Of a stretch of 8,600 bases of DNA, positions 1-6,497 are shown one piece after another. The notes below the pieces were generated by a model, which was not told the origin of the DNA, did no database searches, and saw only the letters and a list, made by a program, of their open reading frames with translations. The translations under genes were made by a program, and so were the position numbers. Source of the stretch: Candidatus Aalborgicola lynettensis (GTDB lineage: Bacteria > Pseudomonadota > Gammaproteobacteria > Burkholderiales > Burkholderiaceae_C); the NCBI GenBank assembly GCA_016719405.1, contig JADJZE010000017.1, forward strand, positions 1 to 8,600, written 5' to 3'. Each line of letters opens with the position of its first letter. Positions within the stretch are counted from its first letter, which is position 1.

Positions 1-582
1 CAGTTCAACTACAGCCACCAGCAATTGGAAAACAAAAAATGTGGGACTGGCACCAACGAAAATAAATAGCGGGATGACCAATACAAACCTGGCAGTAGCG
101 ATAGCCGCATTGAAACCACCGAGCCACACCAGTCGCTCGAACCCGTTGATCGCGCCGCGGTAAAGCCCGCATACCAAACGCAGTGCCACAATTAGGGCAA
201 TCAGTTGAATGGCGCGGTCAACCTCGGCCAAGGGCAAATATTCGACCGTCAGCCAGTCTGCCGCAATCACATGTGCGCCACCAGCGAGCAGGACGGCACC
301 CACCAAAGCCGAAAACGCAACGCCCTCCAACATCCGCAAGAGGCGGCGCAGACCAGTCGCATCGGTTCTGCCACCCCTGGAACCGTGCTGTCTCGCGAGC
401 CATGGTTGGGGTCAGGCCCATGTCCAGCAATTGAAACCAAGCCTGGCGCATGGCAAAGAAACCCACCAGTCCATAGGCTTCCCGCGCCCATGTATTTCAC
501 ATAGACCGGCACCAGATGATGCTGATCAGCGTGACGTAAATCTGGCTCGCGTAGTTGGCGAGGATGTTTCGCTTCAGGACAT
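1..582 (-). CDS. Wzx-type polysaccharide flippase, N-terminal part (runs off window; frameshifted)
   Basis: Likely a MATE-like O-antigen flippase that moves undecaprenyl-linked sugar units across the inner membrane. The reconstructed start reads MS-KRNILANYASQIYV, followed by VYVKYMG, GFFAMRQAWFQLLDMG, LTPTMARETARF, then CGLYRGAINGFERLVWLGG near the edge. This is the pattern of N-terminal membrane helices and the LTPTMARETARF loop of Wzx proteins annotated as oligosaccharide flippase. About 190 residues are present and the rest lies beyond base 1. Bases 1 to about 370 are a clean frame. Upstream, one-base indels occur near 373, 480 and 514, mostly in G/C runs. A further missing C in the second or third codon (near 577) would put the ATG at 580-582 in frame. 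The start codon abuts the IS1595 target duplication, so the native ribosome-binding context has been replaced. Family call is firm; exact start is inferred. Confidence 0.8.
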
Positions 583-589
583 GCAGAAA
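582..589. repeat. Target-site duplication of the IS, left copy
   Basis: TGCAGAAA lies directly outside the left IS end and matches TACAGAAA outside the right end in 7 of 8 bases. Eight bases is the target duplication length known for the IS1595 family. The single mismatch may be drift or a read error. Confidence 0.7.
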
Positions 590-612
590 CCTGATTAGCA
601 AGGAACGTCAGC
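590..612. repeat. IS1595 terminal inverted repeat, left
   Basis: Starts CCTGATTAGCAAGGAACG and is the reverse complement of 1616-1638 in 22 of 23 positions. The mismatch is the G at 602 against T. The transposase stop codon (595-597) lies inside this repeat. Confidence 0.93.
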
Positions 613-1548
613 TACTCGAATCAAGCGCAGCGGACGAGGAATTGCGATGACGGCCGCGATGAGCAGGCGCTGGTGAAGCGTGCGCAGATCAAAGCGGCGA
701 TTGAAGCGATAGCAGAACGCTGCGAGGTAACGAGCAGCGTACTTTTGGAAGTCGAACGCATGGTAGCAACCCGAGAGGCTGGTCTTGAGATTGCCCAGGA
801 CAGTGTTGATCCATTTGAACTCAGGCACGTCCTTTGGCTTGCGTCCGGCCATAACGGTGGGTTGATGGCGGCAACCGGCATCCGTCACGGCACCGAAGCA
901 GGCCAAGCCATCGGAGAACACGACGCTCCCCGATACCACATTGGCCTTCGCCCACGCCGAAACGGCTTCGCTCGTGAAGCCGGACACCGACGTCAGGCGT
1001 ACGCGCAGCGGGCGATCCTCATTGGTCAAGGAAATGGCAGCGATAAACGGCACCTTGTTCTCGGAACCCCGCCCCACCTTGCCACCCGTGCGCTCACCGC
1101 CGAGATAGGCATCATCCACTTGAACTTTGCCTTCAAGGAGATAGCGCTCCTCCCGGTCGGCCATGACCTGCATCAGCTTGTGGTGGATCAGCCATGCCGT
1201 GGGGTAGCTCACGCCCAATTGTCGCCGCAGCGCCAGGGCCGACAGCCCGGTCTTGGCCTGGCTGATCAGGTAGATTGCCAGGAACCAGGTGGTCAGCGGC
1301 AGTTTCGTACCCTGAAAAAGGGTGCCGGCAATCAGCGAGGCTTGATGGCGGCAGGCGGTGCATTGAAAGACTTTGCGCTTGCCGTCACGGAGTACATAGT
1401 GCGCGGTTTCCGCGCATCGGGGACAACGAAACCCCTCCGGCCAGCGTGCAGTCTCAAGTGCCTGCTCGCACTGTGCCTCGGTTCCGTAGTCCTTAAGAAA
1501 TTCCGGCATCGACAGCCCTGGTTGAAATTGAATTCGGTTCATCGCCAT
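595..1548 (-). CDS. IS1595-family DDE-type transposase
   Basis: A 317-residue transposase in one uninterrupted frame. An N-terminal zinc ribbon is visible as C42-x2-C45 (FRCPRCAE) and C63-x2-C66 (FQCTACRHQ). The catalytic domain follows with VDDAYLGGE (Asp145/146) and FSDGLACFGAV (Asp213). The third position is in WINTVLGNLK, where Asn248 and Lys255 fit the DDNK form I recall for this subgroup. A late YRFNRRFDL motif (281-289) is also typical. The family usually has Glu four residues before that Arg; here it is Ala277. ATG at 1548 was chosen, with GGGG about 10 bases upstream; a second ATG at 1542 is equally possible. The C-terminus ends within the left terminal repeat. The gene is unbroken, unlike most of its neighbours. 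Confidence 0.95.
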   Translation of the reverse strand: MAMNRIQFQPGLSMPEFLKDYGTEAQCEQALETARWPEGFRCPRCAETAHYVLRDGKRKVFQCTACRHQASLIAGTLFQGTKLPLTTWFLAIYLISQAKTGLSALALRRQLGVSYPTAWLIHHKLMQVMADREERYLLEGKVQVDDAYLGGERTGGKVGRGSENKVPFIAAISLTNEDRPLRVRLTSVSGFTSEAVSAWAKANVVSGSVVFSDGLACFGAVTDAGCRHQPTVMAGRKPKDVPEFKWINTVLGNLKTSLSGCYHAFDFQKYAARYLAAFCYRFNRRFDLRTLHQRLLIAAVIAIPRPLRLIRVADVPC

Positions 1549-1615
1549 GATCTGCTACCCCGCGTTGGTTGATGGCGATCACTTTACGGGTCGGCAGGCT
1601 CACCAGATGCGCTTG

Positions 1616-1638
1616 GCTGACGTTCATTGCTAATCAGG
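1616..1638. repeat. IS1595 terminal inverted repeat, right
   Basis: The inverse of 590-612 with one mismatch; read inward from base 1638 it begins CCTGATTAGCAATGAACG. The transposase start lies about 70 bases further in, so this end should hold the transposase promoter, although I see no clear -35/-10 pair. Confidence 0.93.
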
Positions 1639-1646
1639 TACAGAAA
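1639..1646. repeat. Target-site duplication of the IS, right copy
   Basis: TACAGAAA, matching the left copy TGCAGAAA in 7 of 8 positions. It falls three bases beyond the acetyltransferase stop codon, so that gene was not interrupted. Confidence 0.7.
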
Positions 1647-1649
1647 TGC

Positions 1650-2219
1650 CTAGCGCCCCTTGCTCGCCATGAATTGCTCCTCAAGTACCAGCAAATCCCG
1701 CTTGCGCGCCTTCATCCAACGCGCCGGGTTCCCCACATAGATGCCAAAGGCTACGCAGTCCCGATTAACCAGGCTGAGCGCACCGACCGCCACGCCGTCT
1801 TCAAGCCTAACGCCCGGCAGGATTACGCTGCCACTGCCCACGATGACGTGCTTTCCAAGAAACACTTCGGCATTGGTTACGCTGGTGTATTCCGATGGCA
1901 CCGTTGGACCAGTCATGTTCAAGCCGGAGTAGTCGTCGTTGCTGGAGTAGATAGAAACCCGCGACGAAACACCGGTGAAATCCGACAGCGTGATCCTGCC
2001 TGCACCGATCAGCGATGTGTATACGGCCACATGCACATGATTTCCGATGTGTATTCCACCGGTCCCTGCAGAGATCACGCAGAAATCATCGATTCTCACG
2101 TTGCTGCCAATCGAGATCGCAGCACAGTTATAGAACGATGCCCGGTCCGAGATCATGACGTTCTCGCCAACCGCCGCGAATCCCATGTGCTCGATCACTT
2201 CACGGCTGAAATGGGCCAC
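1650..2219 (-). CDS. Hexapeptide-repeat (left-handed beta-helix) sugar O/N-acetyltransferase, WbbJ/VioB-like
   Basis: A 189-residue acyl-CoA-dependent acetyltransferase of the left-handed beta-helix class, expected in the cytoplasm acting on a nucleotide-activated sugar. Hexapeptide repeats run through much of the protein: ISIGSNVRID (35-44), GIHIGNHVHVAVYTSLIGAG (55-74), ITLSDFTG, then VFLGKHVIVGSGSVILPGV (119-137) and VAVGALSLV. The tail has the usual GNPAR motif (163-167). GTG at 2217-2219 was chosen because it follows the aminotransferase stop by two bases and has GGAG eight bases upstream; homologues also begin near this point. Next to a VioA-like aminotransferase it most likely N-acetylates the new amino group, as VioB or FdtC do. 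O-acetylation of another sugar cannot be excluded. The frame is intact. Confidence 0.88.
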   Translation of the reverse strand: MAHFSREVIEHMGFAAVGENVMISDRASFYNCAAISIGSNVRIDDFCVISAGTGGIHIGNHVHVAVYTSLIGAGRITLSDFTGVSSRVSIYSSNDDYSGLNMTGPTVPSEYTSVTNAEVFLGKHVIVGSGSVILPGVRLEDGVAVGALSLVNRDCVAFGIYVGNPARWMKARKRDLLVLEEQFMASKGR

Positions 2220-2221
2220 GT

Positions 2222-3318
2222 TCAGGACTCCGCAATCAGACTGATCACTCGCCTCACGTCTGCTTCGGCGAGCGCTGGATAGATCGGCAGACACAGGACT
2301 TGCGCCGAGGCCTTTGCCGCTACCGGCAGATTGGCTGGCTGTGCCGAAGGAAGACCACGGTACATCGGGAAGTCCGAGATCAGCGGATAGAAATAACGGC
2401 GGGTAGATGTCCTGCTCACGCAGCTTCGCATACAGAGCATCGCGGCTGATCAGGTAATCATCCTGCACGAGGATGGGGAAATAGCCATGATTGGAAACCG
2501 ACTCCCCGCATCGGGCAACACGCGAATGCCCCTTACGTCGTGCAGCGCTTGCCGATAGACATCGGAAATTTGCTTGCGCCGTGCCAATGCAGCGTCGATG
2601 TGCTTGAGCTGAAGTCCAAGTGCGGCGTTGAACTCGCTCATCTTGCCGTTGATTCCTGGCGCCACCACCGTCACCTCATCGACGAAACCGAAGTTTTTCA
2701 GGTGATCGATGCGTTGCTTGGTCTTGGCATCAGGGCAACAATGGCGCCCCCTCGAAGGTATTGAACACCTTGGTGGCGTGGAAACTCAGCACCGAGAGGT
2801 CACCACGGTTCAGCACGCTCCCACCGTCGCATTGCACACCAAACGCATGAGCCGCGTCATAGATCACCTTGAGGTTATAGATGTCGGCAATCTTCTGGAT
2901 CGCCTCGACGTCACACGGACGTCCCATACACGTGAACCGGCATGATGGCTGTAGTCTGCGGCCTGATGGCCGCTTCGATCTTCGCGGGTCGAGGTTAAGG
3001 TATTGGGGTCGACGTCAACGAACACGGGCTTGATGCCGTTCCAGAGCAGGGAGTGCGCCGTGGCGACGAAGGAATATGGCGTGGTAATGACCTCGCCGGT
3101 GATGCGCAGCGACTGTAGCGCCGTGACCAGTGCGATGGTGCCGTTCGCGAAAAGAGCCAGATGCTTGACACCCAGGTATTCGCATAGAGCCTGTTCCAAT
3201 TGTTGATGGAACGGCCCGCCATTGGTCAATATCTTGTTCTCCCAAATCTCTTCCAGATAAGGCGTGAACTCTTCCAGCGGGGGAGGAAGGGTTGGGTAAC
3301 ATAGATGGGTTGCGTCAT
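2222..3318 (-). CDS. DegT/DnrJ/EryC1-family PLP-dependent sugar aminotransferase (VioA/FdtB/ArnB-like), frameshifted
   Basis: Transfers an amino group from glutamate to a 4-keto or 3-keto dideoxy sugar nucleotide. Pieces in order: MTQPIYVTQPFLPP, LEEFTPYLEEIWENKILTN, GPFHQQLEQALCEYLGVKH, FANGTIALVTALQ, VITTPYSFVATAHS, KPVFVDVDPNTL, AIMPVHVYG, VIYDAAHAFGV, then SVLSFHATKVFNTFEG with the PLP-binding Lys, GINGKMSEFNAALGL, and RRYFYPLISDFPMYRGLPSA near the C-terminus. The whole is about 367 residues, the family size. About eight small indels (near 3277, 3002, 2992, 2933, 2751, 2733, 2493 and 2412) split the frame, several in G/C runs. Residues on both sides stay conserved, so errors are more likely than decay. 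The ATG at 3316-3318 has AGGAG 12 bases upstream. Whether the amino group goes to C3 or C4 cannot be read from sequence. Confidence 0.88.
2228..2231 (-). promoter_or_regulatory. Ribosome-binding site of the acetyltransferase
   Basis: GGAG on the minus strand, eight bases before the GTG at 2219. It lies inside the last codons of the aminotransferase, which supports the GTG start and translational coupling of the two genes. Confidence 0.65.
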
Positions 3319-3442
3319 GATTGACAAGAACTCCTAGTTCAACGACCAAGTTTGACTATTTGACGCCGACAACACGCGAGTTTGGCCACGATTCCCAAGT
3401 TCTGATTCATTGCCAGTATGAGTCGTGGATGCTCGTCGCTGC
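3319..3442. other. Intergenic gap between acyltransferase stop and aminotransferase start
   Basis: These 124 bases are the longest non-coding stretch outside the IS. The only clear signal is AGGAG on the minus strand at 3331-3335, 12 bases before the aminotransferase ATG, a slightly long spacing. I see no convincing -35/-10 pair, terminator hairpin or repeat. Confidence 0.5.
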
Positions 3443-5346
3443 TCATAATTCCAACCCCACCGCTACCTGCTCCAATAGCGCCTCAACGCCCGCGACGCTG
3501 AGGTGATGCGAATCACGATAAAGCGTAACCCCACCTTTCATCGTAATGCACTCGCTGGAACACATCCATTGCACGGGATCAAGGAAGCGGAACGAAGGCC
3601 CTGGCTGGGCCGCAGCGACCACCTCATAAAACGGTGCGTGCTTGATCCGCTGCTGATCCGCGGTCGAGTGCAGCAACTTCCGTTGGCTCGCGACCTCGAG
3701 AGCCTGGGCCAGCGGCACACTCTTGTCGTAAACAGGCACAGGGCCGATCAGGATGACCTGCTTGCCGTTGGCCCGAAGCCAGTCAAGGGTATCGGCCAGC
3801 GCCCCCCCCCACAGCTGCAATGCCGTTGCCCATGCCTATCTGCAACGGCCATCCTCGCGGAAATACGCGCTCCAATAGCCAGCCATGACGACGGTCTTGA
3901 TTTCCGGGTGGGACAGCAAGTAGTTCCTGACGAACAGGCTGCTGGCTGGGCAATCGGGTCTTGCCGAGTTCGCGGTAACGCCTAACAGTGGTGGGCATGC
4001 TGCCAGCTCGGCGAGAATTCCACTCTCACCCCGCTGCTCAAGCACATGGTTCAATGCCGGCGCCCACGCCAACAGATGGCTATCACCCCACAGCAGCATC
4101 CGTGGAGTCGCCGATTCGCTGCCGAGAGAGCACCAGGCGCCAGCCGCGCGATTATCACAATGGACGTATGGAATCGCTGGTGACCGCGCCTTGTCCAGAC
4201 TGACCACTTCTGCGCTGAAGCGTGTCTCGAACCCATCTCGGAGTAGCCCAACAAATGACAGTAGCGCCAGGAAAGAAGCTGCAACAGCGGACGATGAGAA
4301 CACGAATCTGCGGTTGAAACGTGCGCCGCGCCGGAACGGCTGCTCGACAACGTGGTACGAGAGACTGCCCAGGAGCACCGATGCCACGAACAGGACCGGA
4401 GCCACGGGGTTATGGGCTCCATCCCTGTCGCGTAACGGACCAGCACAATCAGCGGCCAGTGCCACAAGTACAGCGAATAGGAGATGAGGCCGACGTAGAC
4501 CATGGGGCGCAGTTGCAGCAGGCTTGCCACAAGGCTGCTGCCGCTGGTGCCGGCATGGATGATGGCCGCTGCTCCCAGCACGGGAGGCAGCGCTGCCAAG
4601 CCAGGAAAGACGGTTTTGCTGTCGAACAGGAAGCACGCTGCCACGATGGCGGTGAGACCGAGGGCGGCTATGGACTCTCGCAGGATACGTGAACGCAACG
4701 GCGGGACGGCATTGAACGCCAGCAGCGCGCCGGCCACGCTCCCAGGCGCGGAATGGCGACAGAAAGAAAACCGCCACGCTCTTGCTGTTGACCAGCATTG
4801 CCGCACCGGCCAGGCTCACGATTGAGCCGGCAAGCAGAATCCAGACGATCTGCCGCCGGGCATGCCGATAGCAGAACAACAAAAGTTGGGAAGAACACAT
4901 AGAACTGCTCTTCCACGGCCAGCGACCAGGTGTGCAGCAACGGGTTCAGCGCGGCATCGGTTGCGGCAAAGTAACCGGCCGCCATGTCGCGCCAGAAGAC
5001 CATGTTGGACGCGAAGAACAGCGTACCGAGCGCCCCGCGCAGGGTCGACACCATGTCGCTCGGCAGAAGCAAAGAAATAGCCGCCCACCAGCGTGACCGC
5101 CAACATCGCGAAGAGCGCCGGAAGATGGCGCGCCCGCCGCTCGTAAAACCCGGCGAAGGTGAGCTGCCTTCAGCCATCTCGCGGCTGATGATGCTGGTAA
5201 TCAGGTAGCCAGAGATGACGAAAAGACATCGACACCAACGTAGCCACCGGGGACGGAGCGGAGCCGAAAGGTGGTGGAATACCACGGCCAACACGGCGAC
5301 GGCGCAGAAGGCCATCGATGTCGCGGCGGTATTTTGCAAGCGCCAT
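3443..5346 (-). CDS. OafA-type membrane acyltransferase (acyltransferase family 3) with C-terminal SGNH domain, frameshifted
   Basis: An inner-membrane O-acyltransferase that typically acetylates surface glycans. It starts MALAKYRRDIDGL, then AVAVLAVVFHHLSAPLRP, GGYVGVDVF, FVISGYLITSIISREMAEGS, GFYERRAR, LHTWSLAVEEQFYVFFPT with the family WSLxxEEQFY motif, YSLYLWHWPLIVL and LSYHVVEQPFRR. This is the family-3 pattern of about ten membrane helices. A periplasmic SGNH domain follows, with block I LLWGDSHLLAWAPAL and, near the end, YRDSHHLSVAG carrying the Asp-x-x-His pair. The full length is about 635 residues, usual for this fusion class. About ten one- or two-base indels interrupt the frame (near 5310, 5247, 5221, 5160, 5066, 4875, 4738, 4411, 3850 and the nine-C run at 3802-3810). 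ATG at 5346 was chosen because YRRDIDGLRAVAV is the canonical family start. Confidence 0.9.
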
Positions 5347-5435
5347 GTCTATTCCCGAGCACATTCCGGCAACGGCCAATTGCATCGAGATTGACAGCAA
5401 ACAGTAACCTTCCGTAGGCAACGCTTTCATTGGAT

Positions 5436-5667
5436 TCAATTTCCCTGCCCCACATACCACTGCATCGCTTTCGGCCAGTCGGAGTGAACGCTCATAACCC
5501 AGCAGGCTCTGCACCTTGCCGATGGCGTCTTCGACCTTGGGCAGGCCGGGGTGGTCGCCATAGGTGCTGCTGCTGGCGGCGTAGGTGAAGCTGGCGAAGC
5601 CGGTGATCAGCCATTTTTTGGGTGTTTTTGCGAGTTGACCGCAGCAGGTGGCGTAGGGGGTGTTCAT
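5436..5667 (-). pseudogene. Internally deleted remnant of a wbpP-type epimerase gene
   Basis: The 232-base remnant keeps three pieces of the epimerase. They are the first 25 or so residues (MNTPYATCCGQLAKTPKKWL, then ITGFA), about 26 residues from the middle (SFTYAASSSTYGDHPG, then LPKVEDAIGK), and the last 27 or so (LLGYERSLRLAE, then after a one-base shift AMQWYVGQGN and a stop at 5436-5438). The first fusion joins residue 25 to 139 and the second joins residue 164 to 317 of the complete copy at 6498-7533; both keep the reading frame. The second fusion sits on a short shared sequence, ATCGGCAAG, consistent with microhomology-mediated deletion. Without most of the Rossmann fold and the YxxxK motif it cannot be an epimerase. 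It lies 37 bases after the mqsA stop and 89 bases before the acyltransferase start. Confidence 0.88.
5515..5592 (-). repeat. 78-bp perfect direct repeat, copy in the wbpP remnant
   Basis: Identical base for base to 7043-7120 and in the same orientation. The flanking remnant sequence matches full-length wbpP less well: about 89% over the N-terminal piece and about 76% over the C-terminal piece, counted by eye. Recombination between the two copies would delete 1528 bp including mqsRA. Confidence 0.9.
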
Positions 5668-5704
5668 CGGGGGCCTATAGGCGCAGGTCGGATTCGCGTC
5701 ATGG

Positions 5705-6102
5705 TCAGGCGGCTTTGACTTCGTTGAGCAATTCGGGGTGACGGTCCAGTACTTTGAGCAGTTTCACCAGAGCAAGCGGCGGCTTGGTCTTGCCATTTTC
5801 GTAGCGTGAGAAAGCATTGATTCCGCCGCCGAAGATTTCGGCCGCCTGGCGTTGATCAAGATCCAGCTTTTGCGCACCTTCGCAACGTAGTCAGGATCAA
5901 CGAAAGCGTTTACCTGACGCTGGAACTGGCCAATCAACTCGCCGTACCGGTCGCCATGCTCACGATTCAGCACCACCTCGCTGCATGCCGGGCAATAGTC
6001 GCCCGTCACCGCTGGAATCGTAGTGACTTCGCCTTTGTAGGTGTAAGGCAGGTCGCGAGTGTCGTGAATCAGTTCCGCCGCACCACAAACAGGGCATTTC
6101 AT
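5705..6102 (-). CDS. mqsA: MqsA-type antitoxin (zinc finger plus HTH), one frameshift
   Basis: Antitoxin that binds and neutralises MqsR and represses the operon. The N-terminal zinc-binding domain has Cys3, Cys6, Cys37 and Cys40 (MKCPVCGAAE and DYCPACSE), at the same spacing as I recall for E. coli MqsA. The C-terminal XRE-like DNA-binding domain is read after one frameshift: LDLDQRQAAEIFGGGINAFS, then RYENGKTKPP, and it ends LLKVLDRHPELLNEVKAA. Restoring one A in the AAAA run at 5868-5871 (T on the plus strand) gives 132 residues; the family is about 131. As read, the frame would end in unrelated sequence and lose the DNA-binding half. ATG at 6100-6102 lies two bases after the mqsR stop with AAGGAG eight bases upstream. 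Toxin-first order matches E. coli. Confidence 0.93.
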
Positions 6103-6104
6103 GG

Positions 6105-6407
6105 TTATAGCTCCTTGAAGGAAACGATCAATACACCGTCAACGACGGTCAGCTTCAGGTAAACCTCATCGCCACTGGCTGTTCTGGCGTGGTACACGTC
6201 CTGCCAGATTTTATGGTCGGCGTGCGTGGTCATGCTTTTTTAGAAGTCTGATGGGGTTAGTGCCAGGACAACATCACACATTCCGGCCAAGTTGAAGATA
6301 CCGAGTTCGCGAGCGCCATTGAAGGCGCTGGCCGTGGCTCTCACGTTGCCTTCTTGAACCAACGCTTTCACTGTTGGCAATTTGCAATGGGGCAACCCTT
6401 TTTCCAT
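6105..6407 (-). CDS. mqsR: MqsR-type mRNA interferase toxin, internal stop codon as read
   Basis: A ribosome-independent endoribonuclease of the RelE-like fold; E. coli MqsR cuts mRNA at GCU. The protein reads MEKGLPHCKLPTVKALVQEG, RELGIFNLAGMCDVVLAL, TPSDF-stop-KSMTTHADH, KIWQDVYHART, DEVYLKLTVVDGVLIVSFKEL, closely matching E. coli MqsR from memory. It is 100 residues against 98 in E. coli. Codon 56 is TAA (6240-6242 on the plus strand), where the family has Tyr, just before the catalytic Lys (Lys57 here, Lys56 in E. coli). The other active-site residues, Gln69, Tyr83 and Lys98, are present downstream in the same frame. One base change (TAC to TAA), or an error in the adjoining A run, explains it. 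No ribosome-binding site precedes the ATG. The gene is too broken into pieces for simple gene finders to see. Confidence 0.9.
6111..6116 (-). promoter_or_regulatory. Ribosome-binding site of mqsA
   Basis: AAGGAG on the minus strand, eight bases before the mqsA ATG and inside the last codons of mqsR (the FKEL end). A strong site here, against none for mqsR, would favour antitoxin over toxin translation. Confidence 0.8.
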
Positions 6408-6413
6408 GTGGAT

Positions 6414-6419
6414 ATTATA
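6414..6419 (-). promoter_or_regulatory. -10 element of the mqsRA promoter
   Basis: TATAAT on the minus strand, a perfect -10 consensus, ends six bases before the mqsR ATG. No good -35 hexamer lies at 16-19 bases. A start of transcription about seven bases downstream would fall on or beside the ATG, giving a leaderless or nearly leaderless message. This fits the absence of a ribosome-binding site. Confidence 0.55.
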
Positions 6420-6432
6420 ACCTAATTGGTTA
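6418..6432. promoter_or_regulatory. Probable MqsA operator palindrome
   Basis: A 15-base palindrome; on the minus strand it reads TAACC-AATTA-GGTTA with perfect five-base arms, overlapping the -10 element by two bases. It closely resembles the TAACC...AGGTTA operators of E. coli mqsRA as I recall them. Bound repressor here would block the promoter directly. Confidence 0.65.
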
Positions 6433-6472
6433 CTTTGGCGAGTTGGTTAATTTACCCTTGGCAGCTGTTTCC

Positions 6473-6481
6473 AACCAGGTT
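6473..6481. promoter_or_regulatory. Possible second AACC/GGTT operator site
   Basis: AACC-A-GGTT, a nine-base palindrome with the same half-sites as the main operator but a spacer of one base instead of seven between the AACC and GGTT arms. E. coli mqsRA also has two palindromes. Its spacing differs from the main site, so it may be coincidence. Confidence 0.25.
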
Positions 6482-6497
6482 TTATGCATATAGCCGA

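Larger units (their letters stand above)
590..1638 (-). mobile_element. Complete IS1595-family insertion sequence (1049 bp)
   Basis: The element has one transposase gene, 23-bp terminal inverted repeats differing at one position, and an 8-bp target duplication with one mismatch. The ends begin CCTGATT, the terminal sequence I recall for the IS1595 subgroup, and the length fits that group (about 0.9-1.1 kb). It is inserted between the acetyltransferase stop and the flippase start, with its transposase in the same direction as the sugar operon. It may therefore be polar on the flippase or drive it by read-through. It carries no passenger gene. Confidence 0.93.

Noticed and set aside
673..1572. 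299-codon open frame on the plus strand
   Set aside because: It is the antisense shadow of the intact IS1595 transposase, and its translation has no recognisable domain.
1569..2282. 237-codon open frame on the plus strand
   Set aside because: It lies opposite the acetyltransferase, whose minus-strand translation has clear hexapeptide repeats.
1650..2468. An apparent 272-residue aminotransferase-acetyltransferase fusion on the minus strand
   Set aside because: The first part is aminotransferase tail followed by out-of-frame sequence. The true aminotransferase end is in another frame, and the acetyltransferase begins at its own GTG at 2219 behind a GGAG site.
3319..3442. Possible internal promoter or terminator before the aminotransferase
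   Set aside because: No -35/-10 pair of reasonable quality and no hairpin with a T run could be found on either strand.
3984..4900. Several plus-strand open frames opposite the acyltransferase
   Set aside because: GC-rich antisense frames with low-complexity composition and no domain; the minus strand carries the conserved acyltransferase and SGNH motifs.
5170..5667. An apparent 165-residue protein joining epimerase-like and acyltransferase-like sequence
   Set aside because: The frame links the wbpP remnant to the acyltransferase start through a one-base shift at the remnant's end and 89 non-coding bases. No sensible single protein results.
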